48,313 nt of DNA from Streptomyces phaeochromogenes (GTDB lineage Bacteria > Actinomycetota > Actinomycetes > Streptomycetales > Streptomycetaceae). The notes below the pieces were generated by a model. That model was not told the DNA's origin. It did not search any database and saw only the letters and a program-made list of their open reading frames with translations. Of this stretch, positions 16,206 to 25,569 are shown piece after piece. How positions within the stretch are numbered: the first letter of the stretch is position 1; the number at the start of each line of letters is the position of its first letter. A program made the position numbers and the translations under genes. Where the stretch lies: assembly GCF_001418655.1 (NCBI RefSeq), contig NZ_LIQZ01000204.1, forward strand, positions 1 through 48,313. The letters are read 5' to 3'.

Positions 16206-16396
16206 GCGTAATGGTGCCGCAAAGCGAGTCGGCGTTTCGCTTCGCTGCGAGCGCCTCAGTCTACGTAAGGCCCAACGCGCGTCTAGTAGATGGAGTTACA
16301 CCCCGCCGCAAGACGCAAGCCCCATGATAGGCCGCGCTTGCGGGCGCGTACCGTACATGGGGCCTTACGTGCGGAATGTGCTTGCGTAATGTGCGT
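16206..16396. promoter_or_regulatory. rbpA upstream region with repeated GCGtAATG-TGC motifs
   Basis: Two adjacent 13-base direct repeats, GCGGAATGTGCTT (16371-16383) and GCGTAATGTGCGT (16384-16396), share 11 of 13 bases. A third version, GCGTAATGGTGC, lies at 16206-16217 next to the rbpA ribosome binding site. The intervening region is less G+C-rich than its surroundings. It is probably the rbpA promoter and control region; the factor is unknown. Confidence 0.3.
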
Positions 16397-16426
16397 TTGT
16401 GCTGGCGATCCGGTGTCGGGCGGTGA

Positions 16427-16663
16427 TCAGTTGTTGACCTTCATCAGAAGACCCAGCACCACAATGGACGCGAACCACAGCAAACCGACCACCACGGTGA
16501 TGCGGTCGAGGTTGCGCTCGGCGACCGAGGAGCCGCCGACGGAGGACTGCATGCCGCCACCGAACATGTCGGACAGGCCGCCGCCCTTCCCCTTGTGCAT
16601 CAGCACCAGCATCATCAGCAACAGGCTGAAGACGATCAGGGCGATCGAGAACCCCATAACCAC
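16427..16663 (-). CDS. secG: Preprotein translocase subunit SecG (78 aa)
   Basis: A small subunit of the SecYEG protein-export channel in the cytoplasmic membrane. Two hydrophobic helices (about residues 5-22 and 56-74) flank the conserved glycine-rich cytoplasmic loop HKGKGGGLSDMFGGG and the SSVAERNLDRITV segment. GTG at 16663 is preferred because GAGGAAG lies 11 bases upstream; the in-frame ATG at 16657 would give 76 residues. It lies 139 bases after tpiA on the same strand, the usual actinobacterial order gap-pgk-tpiA-secG. Confidence 0.95.
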   Translation of the reverse strand: MVMGFSIALIVFSLLLMMLVLMHKGKGGGLSDMFGGGMQSSVGGSSVAERNLDRITVVVGLLWFASIVVLGLLMKVNN

Positions 16664-16802
16664 GGCTGGACCAACTTCCTCGGACTTGGAACGGACGACG
16701 GGGGCCGGCGCTTCGGGTACGAAGCCGCCCGGCCCCCGCAAGGGTACGACGTAACGCCGCTACGGCCTACACGCAGGTTGCCGGATCGCTACGGAACGCG
16801 GC

Positions 16803-17579
16803 TCACTGGTCGCGGAAACGGACGATCTTGACGAACTCCTCGGAGTCCAGGGACGCGCCGCCGACCAGGGCACCGTCGATGTCGGGCTTCGCCATGATCT
16901 CGGCGACGTTGCCGGCCTTGACGGAGCCGCCGTACTGAATTCGGACGGCGTCGGCCAGTTCCTGCGTGTACAGCTCGGCGAGCTTGCCGCGGATCGCCGC
17001 GCAGACCTCCTGGGCGTCGTCGGAGCCGCAGACCTTGCCGGTGCCGATGGCCCAGACGGGCTCGTACGCGATCACGATCGTCTCGGCCTGCTCGGCCGGG
17101 AGGTCCTTGAGACCGCCCTCGACCTGCGCGAGCGTGTGCGCGACGTGGTTGCCCGCCTCGCGGACGTCCAGCTCCTCGCCGACGCACAGGATCGGAGTGA
17201 GGCCGTGCTTGTAGGCGGCCTTGACCTTGGTGTTCACGACGTCGTCGGTCTCGTTGTGGTACTGGCGGCGCTCGGAGTGGCCGATCGCCACGTAGGTGCA
17301 CTTGAGCTTGGCCAGCATCGAGCCGGAGATCTCGCCGGTGTAGGCACCGGAGTCGTGCGCCGAGATGTCCTGGGCGCCGTACTTGATCTTGAGCTTGTCC
17401 CCGTCGACCAGGGTCTGCACCGAGCGCAGGTCGGTGAAGGGCGGCAGGACCGCGACCTCACAGGCCTCGTAGTCCTTGTCGGCCAGGGCGAAGGCGAGCT
17501 TCTGGACATGGGCGATGGCCTCGAGGTGGTTGAGGTTCATCTTCCAGTTGCCCGCCATCAGCGGCGTACGAGTGGTCAT
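16803..17579 (-). CDS. tpiA: Triosephosphate isomerase (258 aa)
   Basis: Interconverts dihydroxyacetone phosphate and glyceraldehyde 3-phosphate; a TIM barrel, cytoplasmic. Catalytic residues are visible: Lys13 in GNWKMN, His101 in IGHSERR, and Glu173 in AYEPVWAIGTG. The phosphate-binding loop YGGSVKAGN is near the C-terminus. The length is standard. It starts 6 bases after the pgk stop, so the two are cotranscribed and probably translationally coupled. Confidence 0.98.
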   Translation of the reverse strand: MTTRTPLMAGNWKMNLNHLEAIAHVQKLAFALADKDYEACEVAVLPPFTDLRSVQTLVDGDKLKIKYGAQDISAHDSGAYTGEISGSMLAKLKCTYVAIGHSERRQYHNETDDVVNTKVKAAYKHGLTPILCVGEELDVREAGNHVAHTLAQVEGGLKDLPAEQAETIVIAYEPVWAIGTGKVCGSDDAQEVCAAIRGKLAELYTQELADAVRIQYGGSVKAGNVAEIMAKPDIDGALVGGASLDSEEFVKIVRFRDQ

Positions 17580-17585
17580 ACGGGG

Positions 17586-18797
17586 TCAGTCCTCCAGTGC
17601 GGCGAGGCCGGGGAGCGTCTTGCCCTCTAGGTATTCGAGGGAGGCGCCGCCGCCGGTCGAGATGTGGCCGAATGCCGTCTCGTCGAAGCCCAGGATGCGG
17701 ACGGCCGCGGCGGAGTCGCCACCGCCGACGACCGTGAAGGCCGGGGAGTCGAGAAGGGCCTGGGCGACCGCCTTGGTGCCCTCGGCGTAGTCGGGGTGCT
17801 CGAAGACGCCCATCGGGCCGTTCCAGAAGATCGTGGCGGCGTCGGTGAGCTTCGATGCGTACAGCTTGCGGGACTCCGGACCGATGTCCAGGCCCATCTG
17901 GTCGGCCGGGACGGCGTCCGCGGCGACGGTGGTGGGGTTGGTGGGCGCCTTGGCCTTCAGGTCGGGGAAGCCCGCGGAGACCACCACGTCGACCGGGAGG
18001 ACCAGCTCGACGCCGTTCTTCTCGGCCCGCTCGATGTACTCCTGGACCGCCGGGATCTGGTCCTCCTGGAGGAGGGACTTGCCGATCTCGTAGCCCTTGG
18101 CCTTGAGGAAGGTGTACGCCATGCCGCCGCCGATCAGCAGCCGGTCGGCCTTGCCGAGCAGCTGGTCGATCACGGCGAGCTTGTCGGACACCTTGGCGCC
18201 GCCGAGCGCGACCACGTAGGGGCGCTTGACGTCCTCGGTGAGCTTCTTCAGGACACCGACCTCGGTGGCGATGAGGTAGCCCGCGTAGTGCGGCAGCCGC
18301 GCCGGGAGGTCGAAGACCGAGGCGTGCTTGCGGTGCACGGCGCCGAACCCGTCGCCCACGTAGACATCGGCAAGCGCGGCGAGCCGATCGGCGAACTCGC
18401 CGCGCTCGGTGTCGTCCTTGGAGGTCTCACCGGCGTTGAAGCGCAGGTTCTCGATGACCGCGACCTGGCCGGGCTGCAGCCCGTTCACGGCGTCGTGCGC
18501 GGCGGGGCCGACGGTGTCCTGGGCGAAGGCCACGGGCGCGCCCAGCAGCTCGCCGAGGCGCTCGGCGGCGGCGAGCAGCGAGAAGGCGGGGTCCGGGGCG
18601 CCCTTGGGGCGGCCCAGGTGCGAGGCGACGATCACCTTGGCGCCCGCCTCGGCGAGGGCCTTGACGGTGGGCAGGACGGCGCGGATGCGGCCGTCGTCGG
18701 TGATGAGGCCTTCGGCCAGCGGCACGTTCAGGTCGGCGCGGACGAAGACCCGCTTGCCTTCCACACCTTCGGCGAGAAGTTCGTCGATCGTCTTCAT
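17586..18797 (-). CDS. pgk: Phosphoglycerate kinase (403 aa)
   Basis: Transfers phosphate from 1,3-bisphosphoglycerate to ADP in glycolysis. The N-terminal signature VFVRADLNVPL with the substrate-binding Asp/Asn, the HLGRPKG loop, the hinge region and the C-terminal nucleotide loop GGGDSAAAV are all present. Length is normal. AGGAG precedes the ATG at 18797 by 7 bases. It is first of the pgk-tpiA pair and is separated from gap by 129 bases that contain a very strong hairpin. Confidence 0.98.
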   Translation of the reverse strand: MKTIDELLAEGVEGKRVFVRADLNVPLAEGLITDDGRIRAVLPTVKALAEAGAKVIVASHLGRPKGAPDPAFSLLAAAERLGELLGAPVAFAQDTVGPAAHDAVNGLQPGQVAVIENLRFNAGETSKDDTERGEFADRLAALADVYVGDGFGAVHRKHASVFDLPARLPHYAGYLIATEVGVLKKLTEDVKRPYVVALGGAKVSDKLAVIDQLLGKADRLLIGGGMAYTFLKAKGYEIGKSLLQEDQIPAVQEYIERAEKNGVELVLPVDVVVSAGFPDLKAKAPTNPTTVAADAVPADQMGLDIGPESRKLYASKLTDAATIFWNGPMGVFEHPDYAEGTKAVAQALLDSPAFTVVGGGDSAAAVRILGFDETAFGHISTGGGASLEYLEGKTLPGLAALED

Positions 18798-18854
18798 GAG
18801 GGGGCTCCTAAAGAGGGCTCAAGTGGTCCGAGAGGGCTGGTCGATCAGCACGCG

Positions 18855-18900
18855 GCACAGGGCTCGGGCAGCGCGGCGGTGCGCTGCCCGAGCCCTGTGC
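18855..18900. terminator. Strong terminator between gap and pgk
   Basis: A perfect 20-base stem (18855-18874 with 18881-18900) with a 6-base loop lies 27 bases after the gap stop. It probably ends or attenuates the gap transcript, so that pgk-tpiA depends on partial read-through or its own promoter. Confidence 0.85.
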
Positions 18901-18926
18901 TCACATCGAAGTGCCTGCTCCGGGAC

Positions 18927-19937
<1,011 letters not shown>

Positions 19938-19959
19938 GAACCGATCTCCTCGTTAGGAA

Positions 19960-19980
19960 CGCCGGCTTTGGACGCCGGCG
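19960..19980 (-). other. Hairpin in the gap 5' leader
   Basis: CGCCGGC (19960-19966) pairs with GCCGGCG (19974-19980) around a 7-base loop, about 20 bases upstream of the gap start on the same strand. It would lie in the untranslated leader and could affect mRNA stability or ribosome access. No riboswitch family is recognised. Confidence 0.4.
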
Positions 19981-20063
19981 AGTTTGTATGGGATGTCCCC
20001 GACCGCCTACGACCCTACCTCCCTGACGCTCCCGGAGTGACATCGAGTGCCGCATACACGGCA

Positions 20064-20101
20064 GGGCGGTCCGTACCCACCAGTAGGGGTACGGACCGCC
20101 C
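20064..20101. terminator. Terminator after the zinc carboxypeptidase gene
   Basis: A 15-base perfect stem (20064-20078 with 20087-20101, GGGCGGTCCGTACCC arm) and an 8-base loop lie 26 bases past the carboxypeptidase stop on the minus strand and upstream of gap. Confidence 0.8.
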
Positions 20102-20127
20102 GGGCTTGACGCCCTTGTTCGCCCTTG

Positions 20128-23082
20128 TCAGCTACGCAGAGCCGCCAGGGCCTTGCCGAGCAGGGCCGTCCGGTCGGCCGCCGCGGTGACGTGCTCAAGG
20201 CCGAAGCCGAGCAGCACGGTGTCACGCGTGGTGACCGCTCCGTACGTCTTGAAGAGTTCGCCCGACAGGCCCCAGTCGTTCACGACCGCGGGGCTGCCCG
20301 CGGGCGGCCCCGGGACGCTCCAGGCGCCGAGCGACGTCTCGAAGCCGTCGGTCTGGCCGGCCGTGCCGCCGATGACGACGGAGGCGTTGTCGGCGAGCAC
20401 ACCGTGGCCGCCCGATCCCGGGTCGGTGATGTAGCTCAGCGACACCTCCACCGTCTTTCCGGCGTACGCGGAGAGATCGAAGTTGACCTCCTGCCAGCCG
20501 TCGGAGGCCCCGGTGAAGCTGTTCCAGGAACCGCTCGTGCCGGTCGCGGTGCAGCCGGCGGAGCCCGGGGTCAGATAGCGCTTGAGGGCGGGGTGCGCCT
20601 GGATGAAGTACCCGGCCTCGCACTCCACGGGAACCGCGGTGCTGGTGGCGCCGCCCTTCTCGGGGAGGGTCGTCCAGTCGTCGGCCCCGGCCGTGTGCGC
20701 TTCGAGCGCCGCGTGGTCGTAGCCGGCCTCGGTGTCCCACAGGAGCTGCGTGCGCAGGGTGGGTGCCTGGGCCGCGGTGACCCCGGTGAGGTCGATCGTG
20801 CGGGTGAGACGGTTCCAGGCGTAGTCGGAGTGCGTGACCGCCGCCATGGAGGCGCCCTCGAAGGGACCGTAGGGGTTGACGGTCCCCGGGTACGCTCCCG
20901 CTCCCGCGCTCGCGAACTGCGGGAACGTCTCGACGGGCAGCGTGTCCGAGGTGACGCTGTAGGCGCCCGCCGCGTTCAGCGGGTTGCCGGGTGCGCCGCC
21001 GAGCGGTCCGGTGGCTCCGGCGAGCTTGCCCGAGCCGGTGAAGGACGTGACGCCCGGCGTCGTCGTACGGGAGTAGGCGCCGAGGTAGTACTGGCTGAAG
21101 TCGTTCGTCAGGGCGCCCGGCAGTGCGACGTTGCCGCCCGCCTGCTCGCCCGCCTCGATCAGCTTGCCGCCCTCGTTGAGGTAGGCGCGCAGTTGCAGCT
21201 GGGTGGCGTAACCGGGGCGGTCGGCGCCGGTGTAGTGGACGACGTTCTTGAAGTGGCCGAGGACGCCGAGCGCGTCCGGCACGCCCTGGGTGGCGACGTC
21301 CCAGACGAGGGGCTTGCGGCCGTTGGCCTTCAGGGCGTCGACGTAGGTCTGTGCCTGCGTCGCGGCGGCGGCACCCTCCTCGGCCACCACCAGCGTGTCG
21401 GCGCGCGGCCGTTCGGCCACGGTGTAGGTGAAGCGCTCACTGGAGGTGGGCTTCCCGCTCTTCGTCTCGCCGGTGAACCAGACCTCGACCTTGTCGCCGG
21501 GGTCGCCGTCCGCCACGAAGGCGCGGTACTCGTCGAAGTAGAGGTTGTCCTCGCCGCCGAAGGTCTCGCCGCCCTTCCAGGGCTTGAGCGCCATGTCCTC
21601 CGTACGGCCGCCGTTGACGCGGTACCTGAGCTCCTTGTCGCGTACGGACTTACGGGCGACGACCGTGATCTCCTGGTCGGCGCCGCGGGAGTACGACGTG
21701 GTGAAGGGGGCCGGGGTGAAGTCGGGGGCGTCGATGCCGACCGAGGACTTCGGCTGGTCGGGCTTGGCGGCGCTCTCGGCGACGGAGAGCGCGAACGGGA
21801 CGTTCTTGGCGAACTCCTGCTGGATCAGCTTCTCGTCGTCCGGGAAGGTGAAGATCGACTCGCAGTCCACCGCGTTCCAGGCGTCGTTCGGGTCGAGGTT
21901 CGACGCGGTCTGGCAGGTCGACATCTCGGGGGTGAACATCGCCGTGCCGTTGACGTTGGACGCGTGTCCGTCGGCCTCGCCGTTGGTCGTGTAGAGCTCG
22001 GAGGAGACCTGCGGGCGGTAGCCGGGGATCGCCGGGTTCTCGGGGGTTCCGGCGAGCGACTTGTAGAGCACGTCGTCCGGGCTCGGCGTCGCCACCTGCC
22101 AGCCGACTCCGTAGAGGATCAGTTCGGCGGCGGAGTGGTAGTTGATGCCGTAGTCGAAGCCGATGCGCTTCTCGAAGGCGTCCAGCGCCTTGGTCTCGGG
22201 CTCGGAGCCGGGGCTCGCGCCGCGGTAGGTCTGGCTGGTCGGGTACGGGGACGAACCCTCGTCGTCGTAGCCCCACTTGTAGGAGAAGTTGCGGTTGAGG
22301 TCGACGCCGTCACCGGTGGTCCAGGCGCCGTCGCCGTTGATGTCGCGCATGTTCTTGCGCCACTGGCGGTCGCCCTCGGCCTTGAACGTCCAGTCGTAGC
22401 CGTCCGGGTTGGCGGACAGGACGAACCACAGCTCGGTGGAGTTCACGAGCTTGGTGACCCGCTGGTCCTTGCCGTAGTTGTCCAGGTAGTAGTGCATCAG
22501 GCGCCGGGTCATCTCCGGCGTGATCCACTCACGGGCGTGCTGGTTGGACATGTACAGCATGGAGGGCTTGGCGCCGTCCTTGGTCGTCTTGGCGCCCTTG
22601 CTGAGCTTGAGGGCCAGGATGTCCTGCCCCTGGAGGGTCTTACCGATGGAGACGACCTTCGTCAGGGACGGGTTCTGCTGCCCGGTCCTGAGGATCTCCT
22701 CCTGGAGGTTGCCCTTGCCGCTGTAGGGCCGGTAGACGCCGTCCCCCGCGGCGGCCACGCGCGCGCGTGCCTTGGCCGAGAGCTTGTGCTCGGCGAGGTC
22801 GACGCCCTTGTTCTCCAGCTGGTCGGCCTGCTTGTCGGTGAGGTAGACCTCGACCGTGGCCGTGCCCTTGTCCGGGACCTGTTCGCCCAGTTCGTGACTG
22901 TCCTGGCCCGCCGCGAGGAGCAGGGGTACCTGCTCCTTCGTGACGTCCGCGCGGAACACCTTGACCTCGTCCGCGCCCGGGGCGGTGGTCGCGCCGGGTT
23001 CTGCCTGTGCCATGGGTGCGATGGCCACTCCGCCGAGCAGGAGTACGCCGGCAGCGAGGATCGATCTCGCTCTTCGTCTCAT
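20128..23082 (-). CDS. Secreted M14 zinc carboxypeptidase, large multidomain form (984 aa)
   Basis: A Sec signal peptide (residues 1-27, cleavage after AQA) is followed by a pro-region and an M14 peptidase domain (about 110-430). Zinc ligands are His182 and Glu185 (HARE) and His316 (INYHSAAE), with DLNRNFSYKWG as the substrate-binding loop. The likely catalytic Glu386 is in AMFTPEMST. The C-terminal part (about 450-984) is a set of beta-rich modules like those of immune-inhibitor-A-type proteases, including a domain with LSYITDPGSGGHGVLADN. It should remove C-terminal amino acids from peptides outside the cell. ATG at 23082 sits 3-4 bases after AAGGGGGG; the in-frame ATG at 23133 lacks a signal-like start and is rejected. 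Confidence 0.95.
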   Translation of the reverse strand: MRRRARSILAAGVLLLGGVAIAPMAQAEPGATTAPGADEVKVFRADVTKEQVPLLLAAGQDSHELGEQVPDKGTATVEVYLTDKQADQLENKGVDLAEHKLSAKARARVAAAGDGVYRPYSGKGNLQEEILRTGQQNPSLTKVVSIGKTLQGQDILALKLSKGAKTTKDGAKPSMLYMSNQHAREWITPEMTRRLMHYYLDNYGKDQRVTKLVNSTELWFVLSANPDGYDWTFKAEGDRQWRKNMRDINGDGAWTTGDGVDLNRNFSYKWGYDDEGSSPYPTSQTYRGASPGSEPETKALDAFEKRIGFDYGINYHSAAELILYGVGWQVATPSPDDVLYKSLAGTPENPAIPGYRPQVSSELYTTNGEADGHASNVNGTAMFTPEMSTCQTASNLDPNDAWNAVDCESIFTFPDDEKLIQQEFAKNVPFALSVAESAAKPDQPKSSVGIDAPDFTPAPFTTSYSRGADQEITVVARKSVRDKELRYRVNGGRTEDMALKPWKGGETFGGEDNLYFDEYRAFVADGDPGDKVEVWFTGETKSGKPTSSERFTYTVAERPRADTLVVAEEGAAAATQAQTYVDALKANGRKPLVWDVATQGVPDALGVLGHFKNVVHYTGADRPGYATQLQLRAYLNEGGKLIEAGEQAGGNVALPGALTNDFSQYYLGAYSRTTTPGVTSFTGSGKLAGATGPLGGAPGNPLNAAGAYSVTSDTLPVETFPQFASAGAGAYPGTVNPYGPFEGASMAAVTHSDYAWNRLTRTIDLTGVTAAQAPTLRTQLLWDTEAGYDHAALEAHTAGADDWTTLPEKGGATSTAVPVECEAGYFIQAHPALKRYLTPGSAGCTATGTSGSWNSFTGASDGWQEVNFDLSAYAGKTVEVSLSYITDPGSGGHGVLADNASVVIGGTAGQTDGFETSLGAWSVPGPPAGSPAVVNDWGLSGELFKTYGAVTTRDTVLLGFGLEHVTAAADRTALLGKALAALRS

Positions 23083-23120
23083 GAGCCCCCCTTGCAGTTG
23101 TCCGCCACAGCAGCGAACAG

Positions 23121-23149
23121 ATGCCAGGCTCATGACACTTCATGGTCAA
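23121..23149 (-). promoter_or_regulatory. Promoter of the zinc carboxypeptidase gene
   Basis: On the minus strand TTGACC (23149-23144) is separated by 17 bases from TGGCAT (23126-23121), about 39 bases before the ATG. An overlapping TTGACT lies 5 bases farther upstream. This is a motif match only. Confidence 0.45.
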
Positions 23150-23175
23150 GTCAAGAGCGCCACGAGGGCAGCAAA

Positions 23176-23216
23176 ACGCCGGTGCGGTTGCCCCAAATGG
23201 GCGCACGCACCGGCGT
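23176..23216. terminator. Nested hairpin upstream of the carboxypeptidase promoter
   Basis: An 11-base stem (23176-23186 with 23206-23216, arm ACGCCGGTGCG) encloses an inner GCCC/GGGC pair (23190-23193 and 23199-23202). It probably insulates the carboxypeptidase promoter from the whiA transcript arriving from the right. Confidence 0.55.
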
Positions 23217-23521
23217 GTTGAGAAAGCCGGGCCATTTCCTGCGGCATCCGCGAGCCGCTGCGCGACGGGCCGACGGGGTTCGTGGGCTGCTTCACCGGGC
23301 GGCCGACGGGGTCCGCGGGCCGCCTCGCCGGGCGGCCGACGGGGTCCGCGGGCCGCCTCGCCACAGGGGCTACCAGGTCCGCGAACCATCTCGCCACCGC
23401 GACGGGACAGCCCGTGAATCATCCGGCCGAGGCGGCGATGAGCCCGCGGGCCCTCCCGCCACGGAGTCCGTGGAAAGGTCCGCGACAGAGTCCGTGGAAG
23501 GGGCCGCCACGGCTTCGCCGG
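23217..23521. repeat. 33-base tandem repeat array after whiA
   Basis: Two identical 33-base units (23297-23329, 23330-23362) are flanked by related units at 23264-23296, 23363-23395 and 23396-23428, with decayed copies continuing toward the whiA stop. At 23465-23510 AGTCCGTGGAA occurs twice. There are no spacers. The stretch contains no credible gene; the period is a multiple of three, so several frames stay open by chance. Confidence 0.7.
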
Positions 23522-24511
23522 TCAGCCCGCGAGGTTGTCGGCCATCTCCTCGGTGAGCGTGGATTCCGTCCCCGGGATGCCGAGGTCCTGGGCCCGCTTG
23601 TCCGCCATGGCGAGCAGCCGGCGGATACGGCCCGCGACGGCGTCCTTGGTCAGCGGCGGGTCGGCGAGCGCGCCCAGTTCCTCCAGGGAGGCCTGCTTGT
23701 GCTCCATGCGCAGCCGTCCGGCGGCGGCGAGGTGCTCCGGGACCTCCTCGCCGAGGATCTCCAGGGCGCGCCCGACGCGGGCCCCGGCGGCGACGGCCGC
23801 GCGGGCCGAGCGGCGCAGGTTGGCGTCGTCGAAGTTGGCGAGCCGGTTGGCGGTGGCGCGGACCTCGCGGCGCATCCGCCGCTCCTCCCAGGCCAGCACG
23901 GACTCGTGTGCGCCGAGGCGGGTGAGGAGGGCGCCGATGGCGTCCCCGTCCCGGACGACGACCCGGTCCACGCCCCGTACCTCGCGGGCCTTCGCGGCGA
24001 TCGAGAGGCGGCGGGCTGCGCCGACCAGCGCGAGCGCGGCCTCCGGGCCCGGGCAGGTCACCTCAAGGGAGGACGAGCGGCCGGGCTCGGTGAGCGAGCC
24101 GTGCGCCAGGAAGGCCCCGCGCCAGGCGGCCTCGGCGTCGCAGGTGGCCCCCGAGACCACCTGCGGCGGCAGACCCCGGATCGGGCGCCCACGACCGTCC
24201 ACGAGCCCCGTCTGGCGGGCCAGCTGGTCACCGCCCGCAACCACCCGTACGACGTAACGGGAGCCGCGGCGCAGACCGCCCGGAGCCATCACGATCAGCT
24301 CGGAGCTGTGGCCGAAGATCTCCAGGATGTCCCGCTTCAGCCGGCGCGCCGCCATCGCCGTGTCCAGCTCCGCCTCGATCACGATGCGGCCGCTCACCAG
24401 GTGAAGGCCGCCCGCGAACCGCAGAATGGCGGAGACCTCCGCCTTTCTGCAGCAGGTCCGGGTGACGGGAAGCCGGGAAATCTCGTCCTTCACCGCTGCC
24501 GTCATCGCCAT
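23522..24511 (-). CDS. whiA: Sporulation transcription regulator WhiA (329 aa)
   Basis: WhiA acts with WhiB to switch on sporulation-septation genes in aerial hyphae of Streptomyces. The N-terminal part is the degenerate LAGLIDADG homing-endonuclease fold (CDAEAAWRGAFLAHGSLTEPG), and the C-terminal part is a helix-turn-helix (MEHKQASLEELGALADPPLTKDAVAGRIRRLL). Length and ends match the family. GGAAGGA lies 7 bases before ATG 24511, and the start overlaps the yvcK stop by 10 bases (a second ATG at 24505 forms ATGA). It is the last gene of uvrC-rapZ-yvcK-whiA. Its translation may be partly coupled to that of yvcK, which carries a TTA codon. Confidence 0.97.
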   Translation of the reverse strand: MAMTAAVKDEISRLPVTRTCCRKAEVSAILRFAGGLHLVSGRIVIEAELDTAMAARRLKRDILEIFGHSSELIVMAPGGLRRGSRYVVRVVAGGDQLARQTGLVDGRGRPIRGLPPQVVSGATCDAEAAWRGAFLAHGSLTEPGRSSSLEVTCPGPEAALALVGAARRLSIAAKAREVRGVDRVVVRDGDAIGALLTRLGAHESVLAWEERRMRREVRATANRLANFDDANLRRSARAAVAAGARVGRALEILGEEVPEHLAAAGRLRMEHKQASLEELGALADPPLTKDAVAGRIRRLLAMADKRAQDLGIPGTESTLTEEMADNLAG

Positions 24512-25569
24512 GGGCCGATCCTTCCATGCATCCGAAAAATACGGTCGTACGCGGCGGCCAACAGCTCCGGATCGTGCCTCGGAGACCCATCGGTCCGGGC
24601 CACGGGCGCCAGCTCGACCGCGGCGCCGAACCGCTTGGCGGCATCGGTCAGTAAATCGCGGTCGGGCACGGCGGCCTCGTCGGCCAGCACCACGTCCAGG
24701 GCGAGTTTAGGGGCGTGTCGTCCCAAAACCTCCAAATGACGCTGCGGGGAGAAGCCATCGGTTTCTCCGGGCTGCGGAGCGAGATTCAGGGAGAGGACCC
24801 GGCGGGCCTTCGTCTCGGTGAGCGCGTCGAGCAGCTCGGGCACCAGCAGGTGCGGGATCACCGAGGAGAACCAGGAGCCGGGGCCGAGGACCACCCAGTC
24901 CGCGTCGAGGACCGCCGCGACGGCCTCGGGGACGGCCGGCGGGTCGTGCGGCACGACGTGCACGGACTGCACCTCGCCGGGCGTGAGCGCAACGGTCGCC
25001 TGGCCGCGGACGGTGTCGATGTCCTCGGGCCGCTCCGGGTCGTGGCCCTTGACGAGCGCCTGCAGCTCCAGGGGCACGGCGGACATGGGCAGCACCCTGC
25101 CGTGCGCGCCCAGCAGCCTGCCGACCAGGTCGAGGGCCTGGACGTGGTCGCCGAGCTGCTCCCAGAGGGCGACGATCAGCAGATTGCCGACCGCGTGCTC
25201 GTGCAGCTCGCCCTTGGACTGGAAGCGGTGCTGGATGACGCGCGCCCAGGTCTGGCCCCATTCGTCGTCGCCGCACAGCGCGGCCAGGGCCTTGCGCAGG
25301 TCGCCGGGCGGGAGCACGCCCAGCTCGTCGCGCAGCCGGCCGCTGGAGCCGCCGTCGTCGGCGACCGTGACGACCGCGGTGAGATCGCCGGTGATGCGGC
25401 GCAGCGCGGCCAGCGAGGCGGACAGGCCCATGCCGCCGCCGAGCGCGACGACCTTGGGCTGGGCGCCGCGGCGGCGCGGCTTGGCGCCACGGCTCTCGAC
25501 GGGCCTGCCCCCGCGTGTCTCGGGGGCCATCCGCCGCAGTCTGCTCAGCCGCGGACTACGTCCGGTCAT
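24502..25569 (-). CDS. yvcK: YvcK/CofD-like gluconeogenesis factor with a TTA codon (355 aa)
   Basis: A member of the YvcK (UPF0052) family, which binds UDP-sugars and supports growth on gluconeogenic carbon and cell-wall homeostasis. The nucleotide-binding start VVALGGGMGLSASLAALRR (about residues 41-59) and the ADDGGSSGRLR, PPGDLRKAL and LGPGSWFSSVIPHLL motifs are all present. The ATG at 25569 overlaps the rapZ stop (ATGA). Codon 306 (bases 24654-24652, in PDRDLLTDA) is TTA, the leucine codon read only by the developmental tRNA of bldA in Streptomyces. It is the only in-frame TTA I found in the predicted genes of the window. It suggests growth-phase-dependent translation of yvcK. Confidence 0.95.
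   Translation of the reverse strand: MTGRSPRLSRLRRMAPETRGGRPVESRGAKPRRRGAQPKVVALGGGMGLSASLAALRRITGDLTAVVTVADDGGSSGRLRDELGVLPPGDLRKALAALCGDDEWGQTWARVIQHRFQSKGELHEHAVGNLLIVALWEQLGDHVQALDLVGRLLGAHGRVLPMSAVPLELQALVKGHDPERPEDIDTVRGQATVALTPGEVQSVHVVPHDPPAVPEAVAAVLDADWVVLGPGSWFSSVIPHLLVPELLDALTETKARRVLSLNLAPQPGETDGFSPQRHLEVLGRHAPKLALDVVLADEAAVPDRDLLTDAAKRFGAAVELAPVARTDGSPRHDPELLAAAYDRIFRMHGRIGPWR

Noticed and set aside
16373..16400. GGAAT-N17-GTT resembling a SigR promoter
   Set aside because: It points on the plus strand, away from rbpA and toward the 3' end of secG, and the spacer is one base short of consensus.
22640..23422. Minus-strand open frame covering the 33-base repeats
   Set aside because: It runs through the carboxypeptidase promoter and signal peptide in a different frame; it is open only because the repeat period is a multiple of three.
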